Shown here piece after piece: positions 15,647 through 25,383 of a stretch of DNA of 64,000 nt. Position 1 is the stretch's first letter, and each line of letters starts with the position of its first letter. Both the position numbers and the translations under genes were made by a program. Source of the DNA: Planomonospora sp. ID67723 (GTDB taxonomy: Bacteria > Actinomycetota > Actinomycetes > Streptosporangiales > Streptosporangiaceae); the NCBI RefSeq assembly GCF_015711605.1, contig NZ_JABTEZ010000003.1, positions 930,001 to 994,000 on the forward strand, written 5' to 3'. Below the pieces are notes generated by a model that was given only the letters and a program-made list of their open reading frames with translations, made no database searches and was not told the origin of the DNA.

Positions 15647-17650
15647 TTGACGGGGATGACGACGACACCATCGCCCGAGGCGCTCATCGCGGAGCTCGAC
15701 GCCGAGCGGCCCGCCCGGCACCTGCCCGGCGCGCTCTCGCGGGCCGTCACCGTCATCGCGCTCGGTCTGTCCCTCTACGTGCTGTGGTGGACGTTCTTCC
15801 CGGGATCCGTCCTGCCGTACCGGATGCTGTTCCTGGCGGTCGTGCTCCCGCTCGTCTTCCTCTGCTACAAGCCCCGGCGCCGCGGCGGGGACCGGCCGGG
15901 CGCCGCCGACTGGGCGCTGGCCGCGCTCTCACTGGCGGCGTGCCTCTACCCGCTGGCGGTCTTCGACGACTTCATCCGGCGCACGTTCGACCCGACCGGC
16001 CTCGACGTCGTGGCCGGGGCGGTCATCTGCCTGCTGGTCCTGGAGGCGTGCCGGCGGACCGTCGGCTGGCTCCTGCCCGCGGTCTGCCTGGCGTTCCTCG
16101 CCTACGCCTACTACGGCGGATACCTGCCCTTCGACTGGCTGCTCGGGCACCGCGGCTACGACATCGACCGGATCGTCGTCTCCTTCGTCATGGGCACCGA
16201 CGGCGTGTACGGCGTGCCGCTGGACGTCGCGGCGACCTACATCATCCTGTTCACGATCTACGGGGCCGTCCTCGACCACTCCGGCGCGGGGCGGTTCTTC
16301 GTGGACGTCTCCCTGGCCGCGTTCCGGCGCTCGCGCGCCGCGCCGGGCCGTACGGTCACCCTGGCCGGGTTCCTGCTCGGCACGGTCAGCGGCTCCGGCG
16401 TCGCGACGACCGTGAGCGTCGGCAGCGTCGCCTGGCCGATCCTGCGCAGGGCGGGTTACCCGCGCGAGCAGGGCGGCGGGGTGCTCGCCGCGGCGGGCAT
16501 CGGAGCGATCCTGTCCCCGCCCACGCTGGGCGCGGCGGCGTTCATCATCGCCGAGTACATGCAGGTCAGCTATCTCACCGTGCTGCTCTACGCGCTGATC
16601 CCCACGCTCCTGTACTACCTGGGCATCTTCCTGGCGATCGAGCTCGACGCCCGCCGGTACGGCACGCACGCCGTCGAGGTCGACGCGCCCCGGCTCTGGC
16701 CGCTGCTGCGGCGGTCCGGCTACCACTTCAGCTCGCTGTTCGTCATCGTGGTGCTGATGGCGCTCGGCCAGTCGCCGTTCCGCGCGGTGGTGTACGCCAC
16801 GATCCTGGCCTTCGCGCTCTCCTTCCTCGACCCGGAGCACCGGCTCACCCCCCGCAGGGCGGCCCGTTCCCTCGCCGAGGGGACCCTGGGCGTCCTGCCG
16901 GTCGCGGTCACCTGCGCCGCCGCCGGGATGATCGTCGCCGTCGTGACGCTCACCGGGCTCGGGCTCAAGGCCAGCTCGCTGATCGTCGGGGTCTCGGGCG
17001 GCGTCCTGGCGGTCACCGCTCTGATGTGCGCGCTGGCGGTGCTCCTGCTCGGTCTCGCCGTGCCGGTGACCGCGTCGTTCGTGATCGCGGCGGTCATCAT
17101 CGCGCCCGCGCTGAAGGATCTCGGCGTCGCCGACGCCGAGGCGTACATGTTCATCTTCTACTACGCGGTGCTGTCGGAGGTCAGCCCGCCGACGGCGCTG
17201 TCGGCCTTCGCCGCCTCGGCCATCACCGGCGGCAACGCCTACCGGACCATGCTGGCCACCTGGAAGTACACCCTCCCGGCCTTCCTGGTGCCGTTCGCCT
17301 TCGTGCTGACGCCCGGAGGGGCCGGCCTGCTCGCGCAGGGCCCGGCGGGGGAGGTCCTGCTCGCCGCGGCGGTGTCGGCGCTCGCCGTGGCCGCGCTGGC
17401 CGTCGCCACCGGCGGCCGCCCGGAGGGCCCGGCCGGACTGCCCGTCCGGGTGCTGTGCGGGGCGGCCGCGGTCCTGCTGCTGTTCCTGTCGCCGGTGCCC
17501 GTGCTGGCCGGGGCGGGCGTGCTGGTCCTCGCCGCCGCGCTCCATCTGGTCCTGCGGAAGCTCTCCCGTCGCGTGCCTTCCCCCGAGACCCCCTCCGCGC
17601 GCGCATCCAGTGAAAGTCCGTCCCGTGAGAACGAGAGGCTCGACCAATGA
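15647..17650 (+). CDS. TRAP transporter permease, fused small and large subunits (TAXI type)
   Basis: A 667-residue membrane protein with roughly 16-18 helices. The first third (to about 210) is the DctQ-like part and the rest the DctM-like transport domain, as usual for the fused permeases paired with TAXI binding proteins. GTVSGSGVATTVSVGS (about 240-260) and the later SEVSPPTALSAFAAS (about 507-521) are the two characteristic re-entrant hairpins. Driven by an ion gradient, it should import an organic acid or amino-acid-like solute. The TTG at 15647 has GGGGG six bases upstream; the ATG three codons later is equally possible. It overlaps the binding-protein gene by four bases. Confidence 0.93.
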   Translation: MTGMTTTPSPEALIAELDAERPARHLPGALSRAVTVIALGLSLYVLWWTFFPGSVLPYRMLFLAVVLPLVFLCYKPRRRGGDRPGAADWALAALSLAACLYPLAVFDDFIRRTFDPTGLDVVAGAVICLLVLEACRRTVGWLLPAVCLAFLAYAYYGGYLPFDWLLGHRGYDIDRIVVSFVMGTDGVYGVPLDVAATYIILFTIYGAVLDHSGAGRFFVDVSLAAFRRSRAAPGRTVTLAGFLLGTVSGSGVATTVSVGSVAWPILRRAGYPREQGGGVLAAAGIGAILSPPTLGAAAFIIAEYMQVSYLTVLLYALIPTLLYYLGIFLAIELDARRYGTHAVEVDAPRLWPLLRRSGYHFSSLFVIVVLMALGQSPFRAVVYATILAFALSFLDPEHRLTPRRAARSLAEGTLGVLPVAVTCAAAGMIVAVVTLTGLGLKASSLIVGVSGGVLAVTALMCALAVLLLGLAVPVTASFVIAAVIIAPALKDLGVADAEAYMFIFYYAVLSEVSPPTALSAFAASAITGGNAYRTMLATWKYTLPAFLVPFAFVLTPGGAGLLAQGPAGEVLLAAAVSALAVAALAVATGGRPEGPAGLPVRVLCGAAAVLLLFLSPVPVLAGAGVLVLAAALHLVLRKLSRRVPSPETPSARASSESPSRENERLDQ

Positions 17651-18612
17651 GACGTCTCACCGTCCTGCTGGCCGCCGGGATGCTGGTGCTCAGCGCCTGC
17701 GGCGGCGACAGATCCGCCGAGCAGACCGCCGAGCAGACGACCGGCGGGGGCAAGCGCCTGTCGATCGCCACCGGCAACACCACCGGTGTCTACTACGTCC
17801 TGGGCGGCGGCCTGGCCGACCAGATCAGCAAGAACATCCCCGGCTACCAGGCGACGGCCGAGGCGACCGGCGCCTCGGTGGAGAACATCCAGCGCGTCGT
17901 CAAGGGTGACTCCGACATCGCCTTCACCCTCGCCGACTCGGCGGCCGACGCGATCGCGGGCAAGGGCGCCTTCACCTCGCCGCAGCCGATCCGAGCCATC
18001 GCCCGGCTGTACGACAACTCCACCCAGGTGGTCGCCAGCGCCGAGGCGAACGTGAAGTCCATCGCCGACCTCAAGGGCAAGCGGGTCTCCACGGGCTCGC
18101 CGAACTCCGGCACCGAGGTCATCGCGCTGCGCCTGCTGAAGGCCGCCGGGCTCGATCCCGACAAGGACGTCACCCGCCAGTCCCTGGGCCTGCCCGAAAG
18201 CGTGCAGGGCATGAAGGACGGCACCGTCGACGCCCTGATCTGGTCGGGCGGCCTGCCCACCCCGGGCATCACCGACCTGTTCACCAGCCTCAAGGAGAAG
18301 GTCGCCCTCGTTCCGCTCGACGCCTCCCTGCCCACGATGCAGGCCGAGCACGGCCAGGTCTACGCGCAGGGCACGATTGGCAAGGACGTCTACGCCACCC
18401 CGGCCGACGTGCCCACGATCGTGGTCCCCAACCTTCTCGTGGTGAACGAGAAGACGGACCCGGCGCTCGCGGAGAGCCTGGCCCGGCTGCTCTTCGACCG
18501 GAAGGCGGAGCTGGAGCAGGTCCACCCCGCGGCCAAGAGCATCACCCGCGAGAACGCGCCCATGACCGACCCGGTGCCGCTGCACGACGGGGCCAAGAAG
18601 TACTACGGCTGA
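17647..18612 (+). CDS. TAXI family TRAP transporter solute-binding lipoprotein
   Basis: A 321-residue extracytoplasmic binding protein. The lipobox LSAC (Cys18) ends the signal peptide, so it is lipid-anchored. The mature part starts with RLSIATGNTTGVYYVLGGGLAD, the defining TAXI motif of the GT.GGxYYPxG type, and contains STGSPNSGTEVIALRLL near 150-165. It delivers substrate to the preceding permease; glutamate or similar dicarboxylates are known for relatives, but the ligand here is not inferable. The ATG overlaps the permease stop (ATGA). No catabolic gene follows; the operon ends here. Confidence 0.94.
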   Translation: MRRLTVLLAAGMLVLSACGGDRSAEQTAEQTTGGGKRLSIATGNTTGVYYVLGGGLADQISKNIPGYQATAEATGASVENIQRVVKGDSDIAFTLADSAADAIAGKGAFTSPQPIRAIARLYDNSTQVVASAEANVKSIADLKGKRVSTGSPNSGTEVIALRLLKAAGLDPDKDVTRQSLGLPESVQGMKDGTVDALIWSGGLPTPGITDLFTSLKEKVALVPLDASLPTMQAEHGQVYAQGTIGKDVYATPADVPTIVVPNLLVVNEKTDPALAESLARLLFDRKAELEQVHPAAKSITRENAPMTDPVPLHDGAKKYYG

Positions 18613-18650
18613 CCACGGGGCGGGTCCGTCCCCGACGCGCGGGCCCGCCT

Positions 18651-19232
18651 TCAGCCCTCGGCGGGTCCCCGGGCCGCGCGGGAGACCGCGGAGGTCCCGT
18701 CATCGGCCGCGACGTCGACGGCGCCGCCGCTGCGCCAGTAGACGTTGTTCTCCCGGGTCAGCATGCCGTCGTCCACCAGATAGCGGCGCAGTGCCGCGTA
18801 GTCGTCGTGGAAGGCGCGCAGCGCCACGTTGACGGCCTTCTCCGGGTAGCGCACGCCCGGCTCGAAGACCTGCGCGATGTAGTTCAGCACGACGAGCTGC
18901 TTGTCCCGCTTGGTGGGGATGGCCCGCAGCCGCCCGTCCACGAGGAAGGAGCGCAGCACCTTCTCCTCGGCGGAGACGGCCTCGGGCGGCGGGGCGGAGG
19001 CGTGCAGCAGCTCCCGGAAGCGCTCGCGCCGCACCCGCCACCCGCCCTCGCCGTCCTGTACGGCCAGCCCGCCGCGCTCCAGCCGGTTCAGCGCCAGCAG
19101 CATCGCGTCGTGGTCCAGCCCGGACTCCTCGGGCCCGCGCTCCAGCGCCAGCGCCGACAGCACCCGCAACGTGTCGTCCTGGTAGAGCAGGCCGAGAACC
19201 TGCCTGATCGCCTCATCGCCCATGGTCCCCAT
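18651..19232 (-). CDS. DUF2087 domain protein with N-terminal winged helix
   Basis: A 193-residue protein. Residues 1-75 look like a winged-helix with TLRVLSALAL and LALNRLERGGL as its helices. Residues about 95-165 form the DUF2087 domain with the typical LRAIPTKRDKQLVVLNYIAQ, YPEKAVNVALRAFHDD and LRRYLVDDGMLTRE segments. Relatives are annotated as ArsR-like regulators or hypothetical proteins. DNA binding is likely but its target unknown. Two ATGs (19232 and 19223) share one purine-rich upstream region, so the start is uncertain by three codons. It follows the helicase gene on the same strand, 78 bases apart. Confidence 0.82.
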   Translation of the reverse strand: MGTMGDEAIRQVLGLLYQDDTLRVLSALALERGPEESGLDHDAMLLALNRLERGGLAVQDGEGGWRVRRERFRELLHASAPPPEAVSAEEKVLRSFLVDGRLRAIPTKRDKQLVVLNYIAQVFEPGVRYPEKAVNVALRAFHDDYAALRRYLVDDGMLTRENNVYWRSGGAVDVAADDGTSAVSRAARGPAEG

Positions 19233-19310
19233 CCTTCCTGCTCCCCCTCCCGCCCCGCCATCGGAAATCCGCCGCCGGAGACGCCGCCCGCGAGATCCCG
19301 GGGCGGCGTC

Positions 19311-21815
19311 TCAAAGGCGGTTGAGGCCGATGACGTGGACGACGGCGCGGCCCTCCTCGTCGGAGGCCGCCAGGTCGACCTGGGCGTCGATGCCCCAGTC
19401 GCCGTCACCGGCCGGGTCGGCGATGACCTGCCGGACCTTCCACAGCTCCTTCTCCTCCTCGATGCGGAGCAGGGCCGGGCCGCGGGCGTCCGGGCCGGTG
19501 CCGACCTCGTCGTGGTCGGCGTAGTAGGCGTCCAGCGCGGCGGGCCAGTCGACGTCGGGGGCGAGCTCGGCGAGCTCCTCCTCCTTCTCCAGGGCGACCA
19601 GCTCGACCAGGCGGAACATCGCGTTGCGCACCAGCACCCGGAAGGCGCGCGGGTTGCCGGTGACCGGCCGGGGCTTGGTCTCGATCTCCTGCTCGGCCTC
19701 GGCCGCCAGGGAGGGGTTGGCCAGTTTCTCCCACTCGTCGATGAGGCTGGAGTCGACCTGGCGGACCAGCTCGCCCAGCCACTCGATCAGGTCGACCAGG
19801 TCCTCGGTCTTCAGGTGCTCGGGGATGGTCCGCGAGAGCGTGCGGTAGGCGTCGGCGAGGTAGCGCAGCACGGTGCCCTCGGAGCGGGTCAGCTCGTAGT
19901 GGGCGACGTACTCGGTGAAGGTCATCGCCCGCTCGTACATGTCCCGGATGACGCTCTTGGGACTCACCGTGTAGTCGGCCACCCACGGGTGGCCGCGCCG
20001 GTAGGTCTCGTAGGCCCCCAGCAGCAGGTCGGCCAGGGGCATCGGATGGGTGATCTCGGCCAGGAGCTCCATCCGCTCCTCGTATTCGATCCCGTCGGCC
20101 TTCATCTCCGCCACCGCCTCGCCCCGGGCCTTCTTCAGCTGGGCGGACAGGATCTGGCGCGGGTCGTCGAGGATGGACTCCACGATCGAGACCATGTCCA
20201 GGGCGTAGGCCGGCGACTCCCGGTCGAGCAGTTCGAAGGCGGCCAGCGCGAACGTCGACAGCGCCTGGTTGAGCGCGAAGTCCTCCTGCAGGTCGATGGT
20301 GAGCCGCGCCCGCCTGCCCTGCTCGTCCGGCTCCCGCAGTTGCTCCACCACGCCGCCCGCCAGCAGCGAGCGGTAGATCGCGATGGCCTGGCTGATGTGC
20401 CGCCGCTGCCACTTGCGGTCCTCGTGGTTGTCGGTCAGCAGGTGCTTCATCGCGGCGAAGCAGTCGCCGCCCCGGTTGATGACCGCCAGGAGCATGGCGT
20501 TGCTGACCTTGAAGCGGGAGCTCAGCGGCTCGGGCTCGGCCTCCTGGAGTTTGACGAAGGTCTCCTCGCTCCAGCCGACGAAGCCCTCCGGCGGCTTCTT
20601 GCGGGCGTAGCCGCGCCGCCGCTTGGGGTCGTCACCGATCTTGGCGAGCGCCTTCTCGTTCTCGATGACGTGCTCGGGGGCCTGGCAGGCGACGTATCCG
20701 ATGGTGTCGAAGCCGGCCCTGCCCGCCCGCCCGGCGATCTGGTGGAACTCGCGGGCGCGCAGCCGCCTGACCTTGTTGCCGTCGTACTTGCTCAGCGCGG
20801 TGAACAGCACGGTGCGGATCGGCACGTTGACGCCGACGCCGAGGGTGTCGGTGCCGCAGATGACCTTCAGCAGGCCCGCCTGGGCCAGCCGCTCCACCAG
20901 GCGGCGGTACTTCGGCAGCATGCCGGCGTGGTGCACGCCGATGCCGTGCCGTACCAGCCGGGACAGCGCCCGGCCGAAGTTGGTGGTGAACCGGAAGTTG
21001 CCGATCAGCGCGGCGATGGCCTCCTTCTCGGCCTTCGTGCACATGTTGATGCTCATCAGCGCCTGCGCCCGCTCCATGGCGGCGGCCTGGGTGAAGTGGA
21101 CCACGTAGACCGGGTACTGGTTGGTGGAGAGCATCTCCTCCAACGTCTCGTGGAGCGGGGTCATCCGGTAGGAGTAGACCAGCGGGACCGGGCGCTCGGC
21201 GTGCTTGACCACGGAGGTCGGCCGGCCGGTGCGCCGGGTCAGGTCCTCCTCGAACATGGTCACGTCGCCGAGCGTCGCCGACATCAGCACGAACTGCACG
21301 TTCGGCAGCTCCAGCAGCGGCACCTGCCAGGCCCAGCCCCGGTCGGGCTCGGCGTAGAAGTGGAACTCATCCATGACGACCTGGCCGATGTCGGCCGCCG
21401 CGCCGTCGCGCAGGGCGACGTTGGCGAGGATCTCGGCGGTGCAGCAGATGATCGGCGCCCCGGGGTTCACGCTCGCGTCGCCGGTCATCATGCCGACGTT
21501 CTCCGTGCCGAAGACGTCGCACAGGTCGAAGAACTTCTCCGACACCAGCGCCTTGATCGGCGCGGTGTAGAAAGTCCGCACGTCCCGGGTGAGCGCGGTG
21601 AAGTGCGCGCCCGCCGCGACCAGGCTCTTGCCCGACCCCGTCGGGGTGGCCAGGATCAGGTTGTTGCCGGAGACGACCTCGATGAGGGCCTCCTCCTGCG
21701 CCGGGTAGAGGGTGAGCCCCCGCTCGGTGTTCCACTCGACGAAGGCGTCGAAGATGGCGTCGGGATCGGCGTCGATCTCTTCTGGCAGGCGGTCTACAAG
21801 GCTCACGGTTCCCAT
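19311..21815 (-). CDS. DEAD/DEAH-box helicase with DUF3516 (Ski2-like)
   Basis: An 834-residue superfamily 2 helicase. Walker A is ATPTGSGKS (about 55-63), motif II is DEFH (so DExH type), motif III is SAT, motif V includes GTDTLGVGVN and motif VI is QIAGRAGRAG. The C-terminal half (about 385-834) is DUF3516, all-helical, found fused to actinobacterial Ski2-like enzymes. It probably unwinds structured RNA during decay or processing. The ATG at 21815 starts GTVSLVDRLPEE; an in-frame GTG three codons later has the better ribosome-site spacing. The large opposite-strand open frame here is a composition artefact. Confidence 0.93.
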   Translation of the reverse strand: MGTVSLVDRLPEEIDADPDAIFDAFVEWNTERGLTLYPAQEEALIEVVSGNNLILATPTGSGKSLVAAGAHFTALTRDVRTFYTAPIKALVSEKFFDLCDVFGTENVGMMTGDASVNPGAPIICCTAEILANVALRDGAAADIGQVVMDEFHFYAEPDRGWAWQVPLLELPNVQFVLMSATLGDVTMFEEDLTRRTGRPTSVVKHAERPVPLVYSYRMTPLHETLEEMLSTNQYPVYVVHFTQAAAMERAQALMSINMCTKAEKEAIAALIGNFRFTTNFGRALSRLVRHGIGVHHAGMLPKYRRLVERLAQAGLLKVICGTDTLGVGVNVPIRTVLFTALSKYDGNKVRRLRAREFHQIAGRAGRAGFDTIGYVACQAPEHVIENEKALAKIGDDPKRRRGYARKKPPEGFVGWSEETFVKLQEAEPEPLSSRFKVSNAMLLAVINRGGDCFAAMKHLLTDNHEDRKWQRRHISQAIAIYRSLLAGGVVEQLREPDEQGRRARLTIDLQEDFALNQALSTFALAAFELLDRESPAYALDMVSIVESILDDPRQILSAQLKKARGEAVAEMKADGIEYEERMELLAEITHPMPLADLLLGAYETYRRGHPWVADYTVSPKSVIRDMYERAMTFTEYVAHYELTRSEGTVLRYLADAYRTLSRTIPEHLKTEDLVDLIEWLGELVRQVDSSLIDEWEKLANPSLAAEAEQEIETKPRPVTGNPRAFRVLVRNAMFRLVELVALEKEEELAELAPDVDWPAALDAYYADHDEVGTGPDARGPALLRIEEEKELWKVRQVIADPAGDGDWGIDAQVDLAASDEEGRAVVHVIGLNRL

Positions 21816-21898
21816 CCTGCCGAACAACCGGCGGTTGTCGAACCAGCAGGGGTGACTCCGTTTCGCGCGGCCGTGTCCCGCGGGGCACGCGAGAGGGT

Positions 21899-23197
21899 CT
21901 ACGGGCGGCGCGAGTGGGTCAGCAGCAGGCTCGCCAGGAGCGCGGCCGTGCCGAGCACGGGTGCCGGGCCCGGAGCGAAGCCGGACAGCGTGAGAGTGAG
22001 CAGCCCCGCCCCGGCGAGCGCCGCCGCCACCGCGATCCTCGCCGTCCCGCCGCGGTACGGCGCGGCGGCCGGCGGCTCCTCGAACCGGGCGAGGCCCCGC
22101 AGCAGCGGCCACATGACCAGGGCGAGCGCGGCCAGCCAGCCCGGCCAGCCCGAGAGCCAGGCCGGGCTTCCCGGCTCGGGGGTGGAGAGGCCCAGCCCCA
22201 CCACGACGATCGCGGTGACCGCGAACAGCGCGCTCATGTGCCAGAGGTAGACCGTCATCATGCGGGGACCGGCCCAGCCGAGGATCCGCGCCGCGCCCGG
22301 TCGTGCGGCGAGCCCGGTGATCTGCCGGCGCAGCGCCAGCGCCAGCCCGATCTGCCCGAGTCCCACCGCGAGCAGCGCCACCGTGGGAGGCGCCATGTTG
22401 GACACCGCCGCCCCCGGCATGCCGATCATGCTGCCCGGGTAGGGCCCGAACGCCACCAGCGGCACGGCCAGGCCGTAGCCGGCCGCCGCCATGGTCCACG
22501 GGCGGCGCAGGCGGCCGTCGGCGTAGAGGAAGCCGAGCTGGTGCACCGCGAGCCAGACCAGGGCGATGTTGGCGAACCCGATGGCTTCCGGGCCGCTGGT
22601 GAAGCGGGCCGCGTCGACCGCGACGGCCCCCGCCGCCAGCACCGCCGGCACCCGCAGGCCGTACGCCGCGTCGAGCCTGAGCATCAGCGGCGTCACCGCC
22701 ACCGCCACGAGGTAGATCGCCAGGAACCACAGCAACTGGCCGGCCAGGCGCGAGGCCGTGACCACCGGCTGCTCGGGCAGGCCCAGCGCGAGCAGCAGGT
22801 GGGGGAGGGGGAGCCAGACCGCCGCCAGCGGCAGCACCGGCCAGACCAGGCGGCGCAGCCGCATCGCCAGCCAGGCGGGGCCCGCGTGGCCGCGACGGAC
22901 CGCGCCGCGGTGGCTGATCGCGTTGGCGGCGCCGCCGGCGAAGAACACCAGCGGCATCACCTGGCTGATCCACGTGACGGCCCAGGCGTTCCCGGACGCC
23001 AGAGCGTTCCCGGTGGTGATCTCGCCGCCGGCGAAGGACAGCACGGGCATGCTCCAGTGCTGCAGCACCACCAGCGCGATGCCGAACAGCCGCAGGACGT
23101 CGACGAAAAGGTCGCGGCCGGGTGGCGCGAGCGGCGGCGCCGGGGGCGGGACGAGCGGCGGGCGGGCGGGCGCGGGGCGGGTCAGAACGGCGGCCAT
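21899..23197 (-). CDS. Acyltransferase_3 family integral membrane protein
   Basis: A 432-residue protein with about ten to eleven helices and a Pro/Ala-rich cytoplasmic N-terminus of about 28 residues. The early helix contains FVDVLRLFGIALVVLQHW, whose Arg and His are the conserved pair of OafA/NodX-like O-acyltransferases. FFAGGAANAIS and the later MTVYLWHMSALF are further family landmarks. It probably transfers an acyl group to a surface sugar or a lipid or antibiotic precursor; the acceptor is unknown. The ATG at 23197 is clear and faces the histidine kinase gene across 186 bp. Confidence 0.88.
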   Translation of the reverse strand: MAAVLTRPAPARPPLVPPPAPPLAPPGRDLFVDVLRLFGIALVVLQHWSMPVLSFAGGEITTGNALASGNAWAVTWISQVMPLVFFAGGAANAISHRGAVRRGHAGPAWLAMRLRRLVWPVLPLAAVWLPLPHLLLALGLPEQPVVTASRLAGQLLWFLAIYLVAVAVTPLMLRLDAAYGLRVPAVLAAGAVAVDAARFTSGPEAIGFANIALVWLAVHQLGFLYADGRLRRPWTMAAAGYGLAVPLVAFGPYPGSMIGMPGAAVSNMAPPTVALLAVGLGQIGLALALRRQITGLAARPGAARILGWAGPRMMTVYLWHMSALFAVTAIVVVGLGLSTPEPGSPAWLSGWPGWLAALALVMWPLLRGLARFEEPPAAAPYRGGTARIAVAAALAGAGLLTLTLSGFAPGPAPVLGTAALLASLLLTHSRRP

Positions 23198-23383
23198 CGG
23201 GCGTCTCGATTCCTCACGGGGGTGGTGTTCCGAGACTTTCGCGAGTCCCCCGGGCGGCGCAGTGACGGCTGCGGGCCTCTTGGAGGCAAGATCACCCCAC
23301 TGGGGAGGGTAGGGCCAGCCCTACCCCGGGATGCCTGCCCGCCGGGTCGATCGGGGTGGCCGGGGGCTCGTAGCGTTGCCCCC

Positions 23384-24631
23384 ATGAGATCCCTCCTGCG
23401 CCGCGTCGGAATCGACACCCGTTACCTGCTCCTCGGCTTCCCCCTCGCGGTGGTGGCCTTCGTCCTGATGGTTGCCGGCTTCTCCGCCGGAATCGGGACG
23501 GTGGTCGTGTGGATCGGGGTGCCGATCCTGGCGCTCACACTGCTGCTGGCCCGGGGCTTCGCCGACCTGGAGCGGCGGATGCTCCCCGAGGTGCTGGGCC
23601 GCCCGGTGGCCCGGCCGCGCTACCGCCGCGCCCCCGAGAGCGCCGGCTGGTTCCGCCGCATGGTCAACCCGCTGACCAGCGGGCAGTCCTGGCTGGACCT
23701 GATCTACGGCATCGTGAACTTCCCGGTCGCCGTCGTGACGTTCTGCTTCACGGTGACCTGGTGGGCCGGGACGATCCTCGGGCTGACCGCCCCCATCTAC
23801 GGATGGATCATCGCGAGCATCCCGGACAACCACGGACTGGCCGAACTGCTCGGCTTCGGGGACAGCGCCTTGGCGGAGGTGACCCTCAACACCGTGATCG
23901 GCGTGCTGTTCGCGATCACGCTGCCGGTGGTGATCCGCGGCGGGGCGCTGATCCAGGCCGGGCTCAGCCGGGCCATGCTGACCGGCGTCGCCGAGCTGCA
24001 CGAGCGCATCGACGACCTGGCCGAGGGCCGGGCCGCGGCGGTCTCCGCCGAGGCCAACGCGCTGCGCAAGCTGGAGCGCGACATCCATGACGGGCCGCAG
24101 CAGCGCCTGGTCTCCCTGGCCATGGACCTGTCCCGCGCCCAGCGCCAGCTCAAGCGCGACCCGCAGGCCGTCGAGCAGATGCTCTCCCAGGCCATCACCT
24201 CGACCCGGGAGACCCTGGACGAGCTGCGCGCCCTGTCGCGCGGCATCGCCCCGCCGATCCTCACCGACCGCGGTCTGGCCCCGGCGCTGGCCGCGCTGGC
24301 CAGCCGGTGCACCGTCCCGGTCGAGCTGGACGTCCAGGTGGAGGGGCGCTTCGCCGCCGCGGTGGAGAACACCGTCTACTTCGTGGTCGCCGAGTCCCTG
24401 ACCAACATCGCCAAGCACAGCCACGCGAGCGTCTGCACGGTGACGCTGGCCAAGACCGGCGGCGTCCTGATGCTCACGATCGGGGATGATGGGGTCGGCG
24501 GCGCGCACGTCGCCAAGGGACACGGCCTGTCCGGCCTCGCCGACCGCCTGCGGGCGGTGGACGGCGAGCTGTCGGTGGACTCACCGGTGGGCGGGCCGAC
24601 GGTGATCGTGGCGGAGGTGCCGTGCGGGTAG
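23384..24631 (+). CDS. Sensor histidine kinase, NarL/HisKA_3 type
   Basis: A 415-residue membrane sensor. Residues 1-205 hold about five helices and a short cytoplasmic insert, resembling the actinobacterial putative-sensor domain. The phosphoacceptor is His235 in RDIHDGPQQRL, followed by dimerisation helices and an HATPase domain with ESLTNIAKHSHA (N-box), GDDGVGG (G1) and HGLSGLADR (G2). It should autophosphorylate and pass phosphate to the response regulator, whose start overlaps its end by ten bases. The ATG at 23384 is well placed. The stimulus is unknown; the divergent neighbour is a membrane acyltransferase, so cell-envelope stress is a reasonable guess. Confidence 0.94.
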   Translation: MRSLLRRVGIDTRYLLLGFPLAVVAFVLMVAGFSAGIGTVVVWIGVPILALTLLLARGFADLERRMLPEVLGRPVARPRYRRAPESAGWFRRMVNPLTSGQSWLDLIYGIVNFPVAVVTFCFTVTWWAGTILGLTAPIYGWIIASIPDNHGLAELLGFGDSALAEVTLNTVIGVLFAITLPVVIRGGALIQAGLSRAMLTGVAELHERIDDLAEGRAAAVSAEANALRKLERDIHDGPQQRLVSLAMDLSRAQRQLKRDPQAVEQMLSQAITSTRETLDELRALSRGIAPPILTDRGLAPALAALASRCTVPVELDVQVEGRFAAAVENTVYFVVAESLTNIAKHSHASVCTVTLAKTGGVLMLTIGDDGVGGAHVAKGHGLSGLADRLRAVDGELSVDSPVGGPTVIVAEVPCG

Positions 24632-25293
24632 TCGTGGCTGACGACGCTGTGCTGATCAGGTCGGGCCTGATCAGGCTGCTGGAGGAGTTCGGCTGCGAGG
24701 TGGTGGCGGCGGTGGGCGACGGCGACGGTCTCGTGGAGGCCGTCGCCGCCCACCGCCCGGACGTGTCGGTGGTGGACGTCCGGATGCCGCCGAGCTTCAC
24801 CGACGAGGGGCTGCGCTCCGCGGTGGAGGCGCGGCGTCGGGTGCCGGGGGCCCCGGTGCTGATCCTGTCCCAGTACGTGGAGGTCTCCTATGCCGACGAC
24901 CTGCTCGCCGACGCGCGCGGCGCGGTGGGCTACCTGCTCAAGGACCGGGTCGTGGACGTCGACGACTTCATGGGGGCCCTGCGCGCGATCGCGGGCGGTG
25001 GCACGGTCTTCGACCCGCAGGTGGTGGCCCAGCTGATGGTACGGCGCCGCCGCGACGACCCGCTCGCCTCCCTCACCCCGCGCGAGCGCGAGGTCCTCGG
25101 TCTGATGGCGGAGGGCAGGTCCAACCCGGCCATCGGCCGCCAGCTGGTGATCAGCGACGGTGCGGTGGAGAAGCACATCCGCAGCGTCTTCGCCAAGCTC
25201 GGCCTGCACGCCGAGGACGGCGACCAGCACCGCCGGGTCCTGGCGGTGCTGGCCTACCTCCGCTCCTCGGCCCCGCCCGGGGCCCCTCGCTAG
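24622..25293 (+). CDS. NarL/LuxR-type response regulator
   Basis: A 223-residue regulator. The receiver domain (1-120) has the acidic pair Asp7-Asp8, phosphoacceptor Asp52 in VVDVRMPP, Ser/Thr in LILSQY and the lysine in YLLKDR. The LuxR-type helix-turn-helix (about 150-215) has LTPREREVLGLMAEGRSN and AVEKHIRSVFAKLGL. The GTG start at 24622 lies inside the kinase gene, so the pair is translationally coupled. Likely targets are the operon itself or the divergent acyltransferase; no binding site was recognised. Confidence 0.95.
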   Translation: MRVVVADDAVLIRSGLIRLLEEFGCEVVAAVGDGDGLVEAVAAHRPDVSVVDVRMPPSFTDEGLRSAVEARRRVPGAPVLILSQYVEVSYADDLLADARGAVGYLLKDRVVDVDDFMGALRAIAGGGTVFDPQVVAQLMVRRRRDDPLASLTPREREVLGLMAEGRSNPAIGRQLVISDGAVEKHIRSVFAKLGLHAEDGDQHRRVLAVLAYLRSSAPPGAPR

Positions 25294-25383
25294 GCGGATC
25301 GCCCGGCGGCAGCGGAGGCGCGGCCGCCCGCGAGGCCTCAGGTAGGATCCGAGCCTTTGCGCGAGCGTCAGTGAGGAGACCCC

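Noticed and set aside
18807-22250. An 1147-codon plus-strand open frame
   Set aside because: Opposite the DUF2087 and helicase genes, low-complexity composition, no start site; the helicase motifs on the minus strand are unmistakable.
22000-22973. Upstream extension of the helicase frame to 22973
   Set aside because: It would run through the acyltransferase gene in another frame. The conserved protein starts at 21815.
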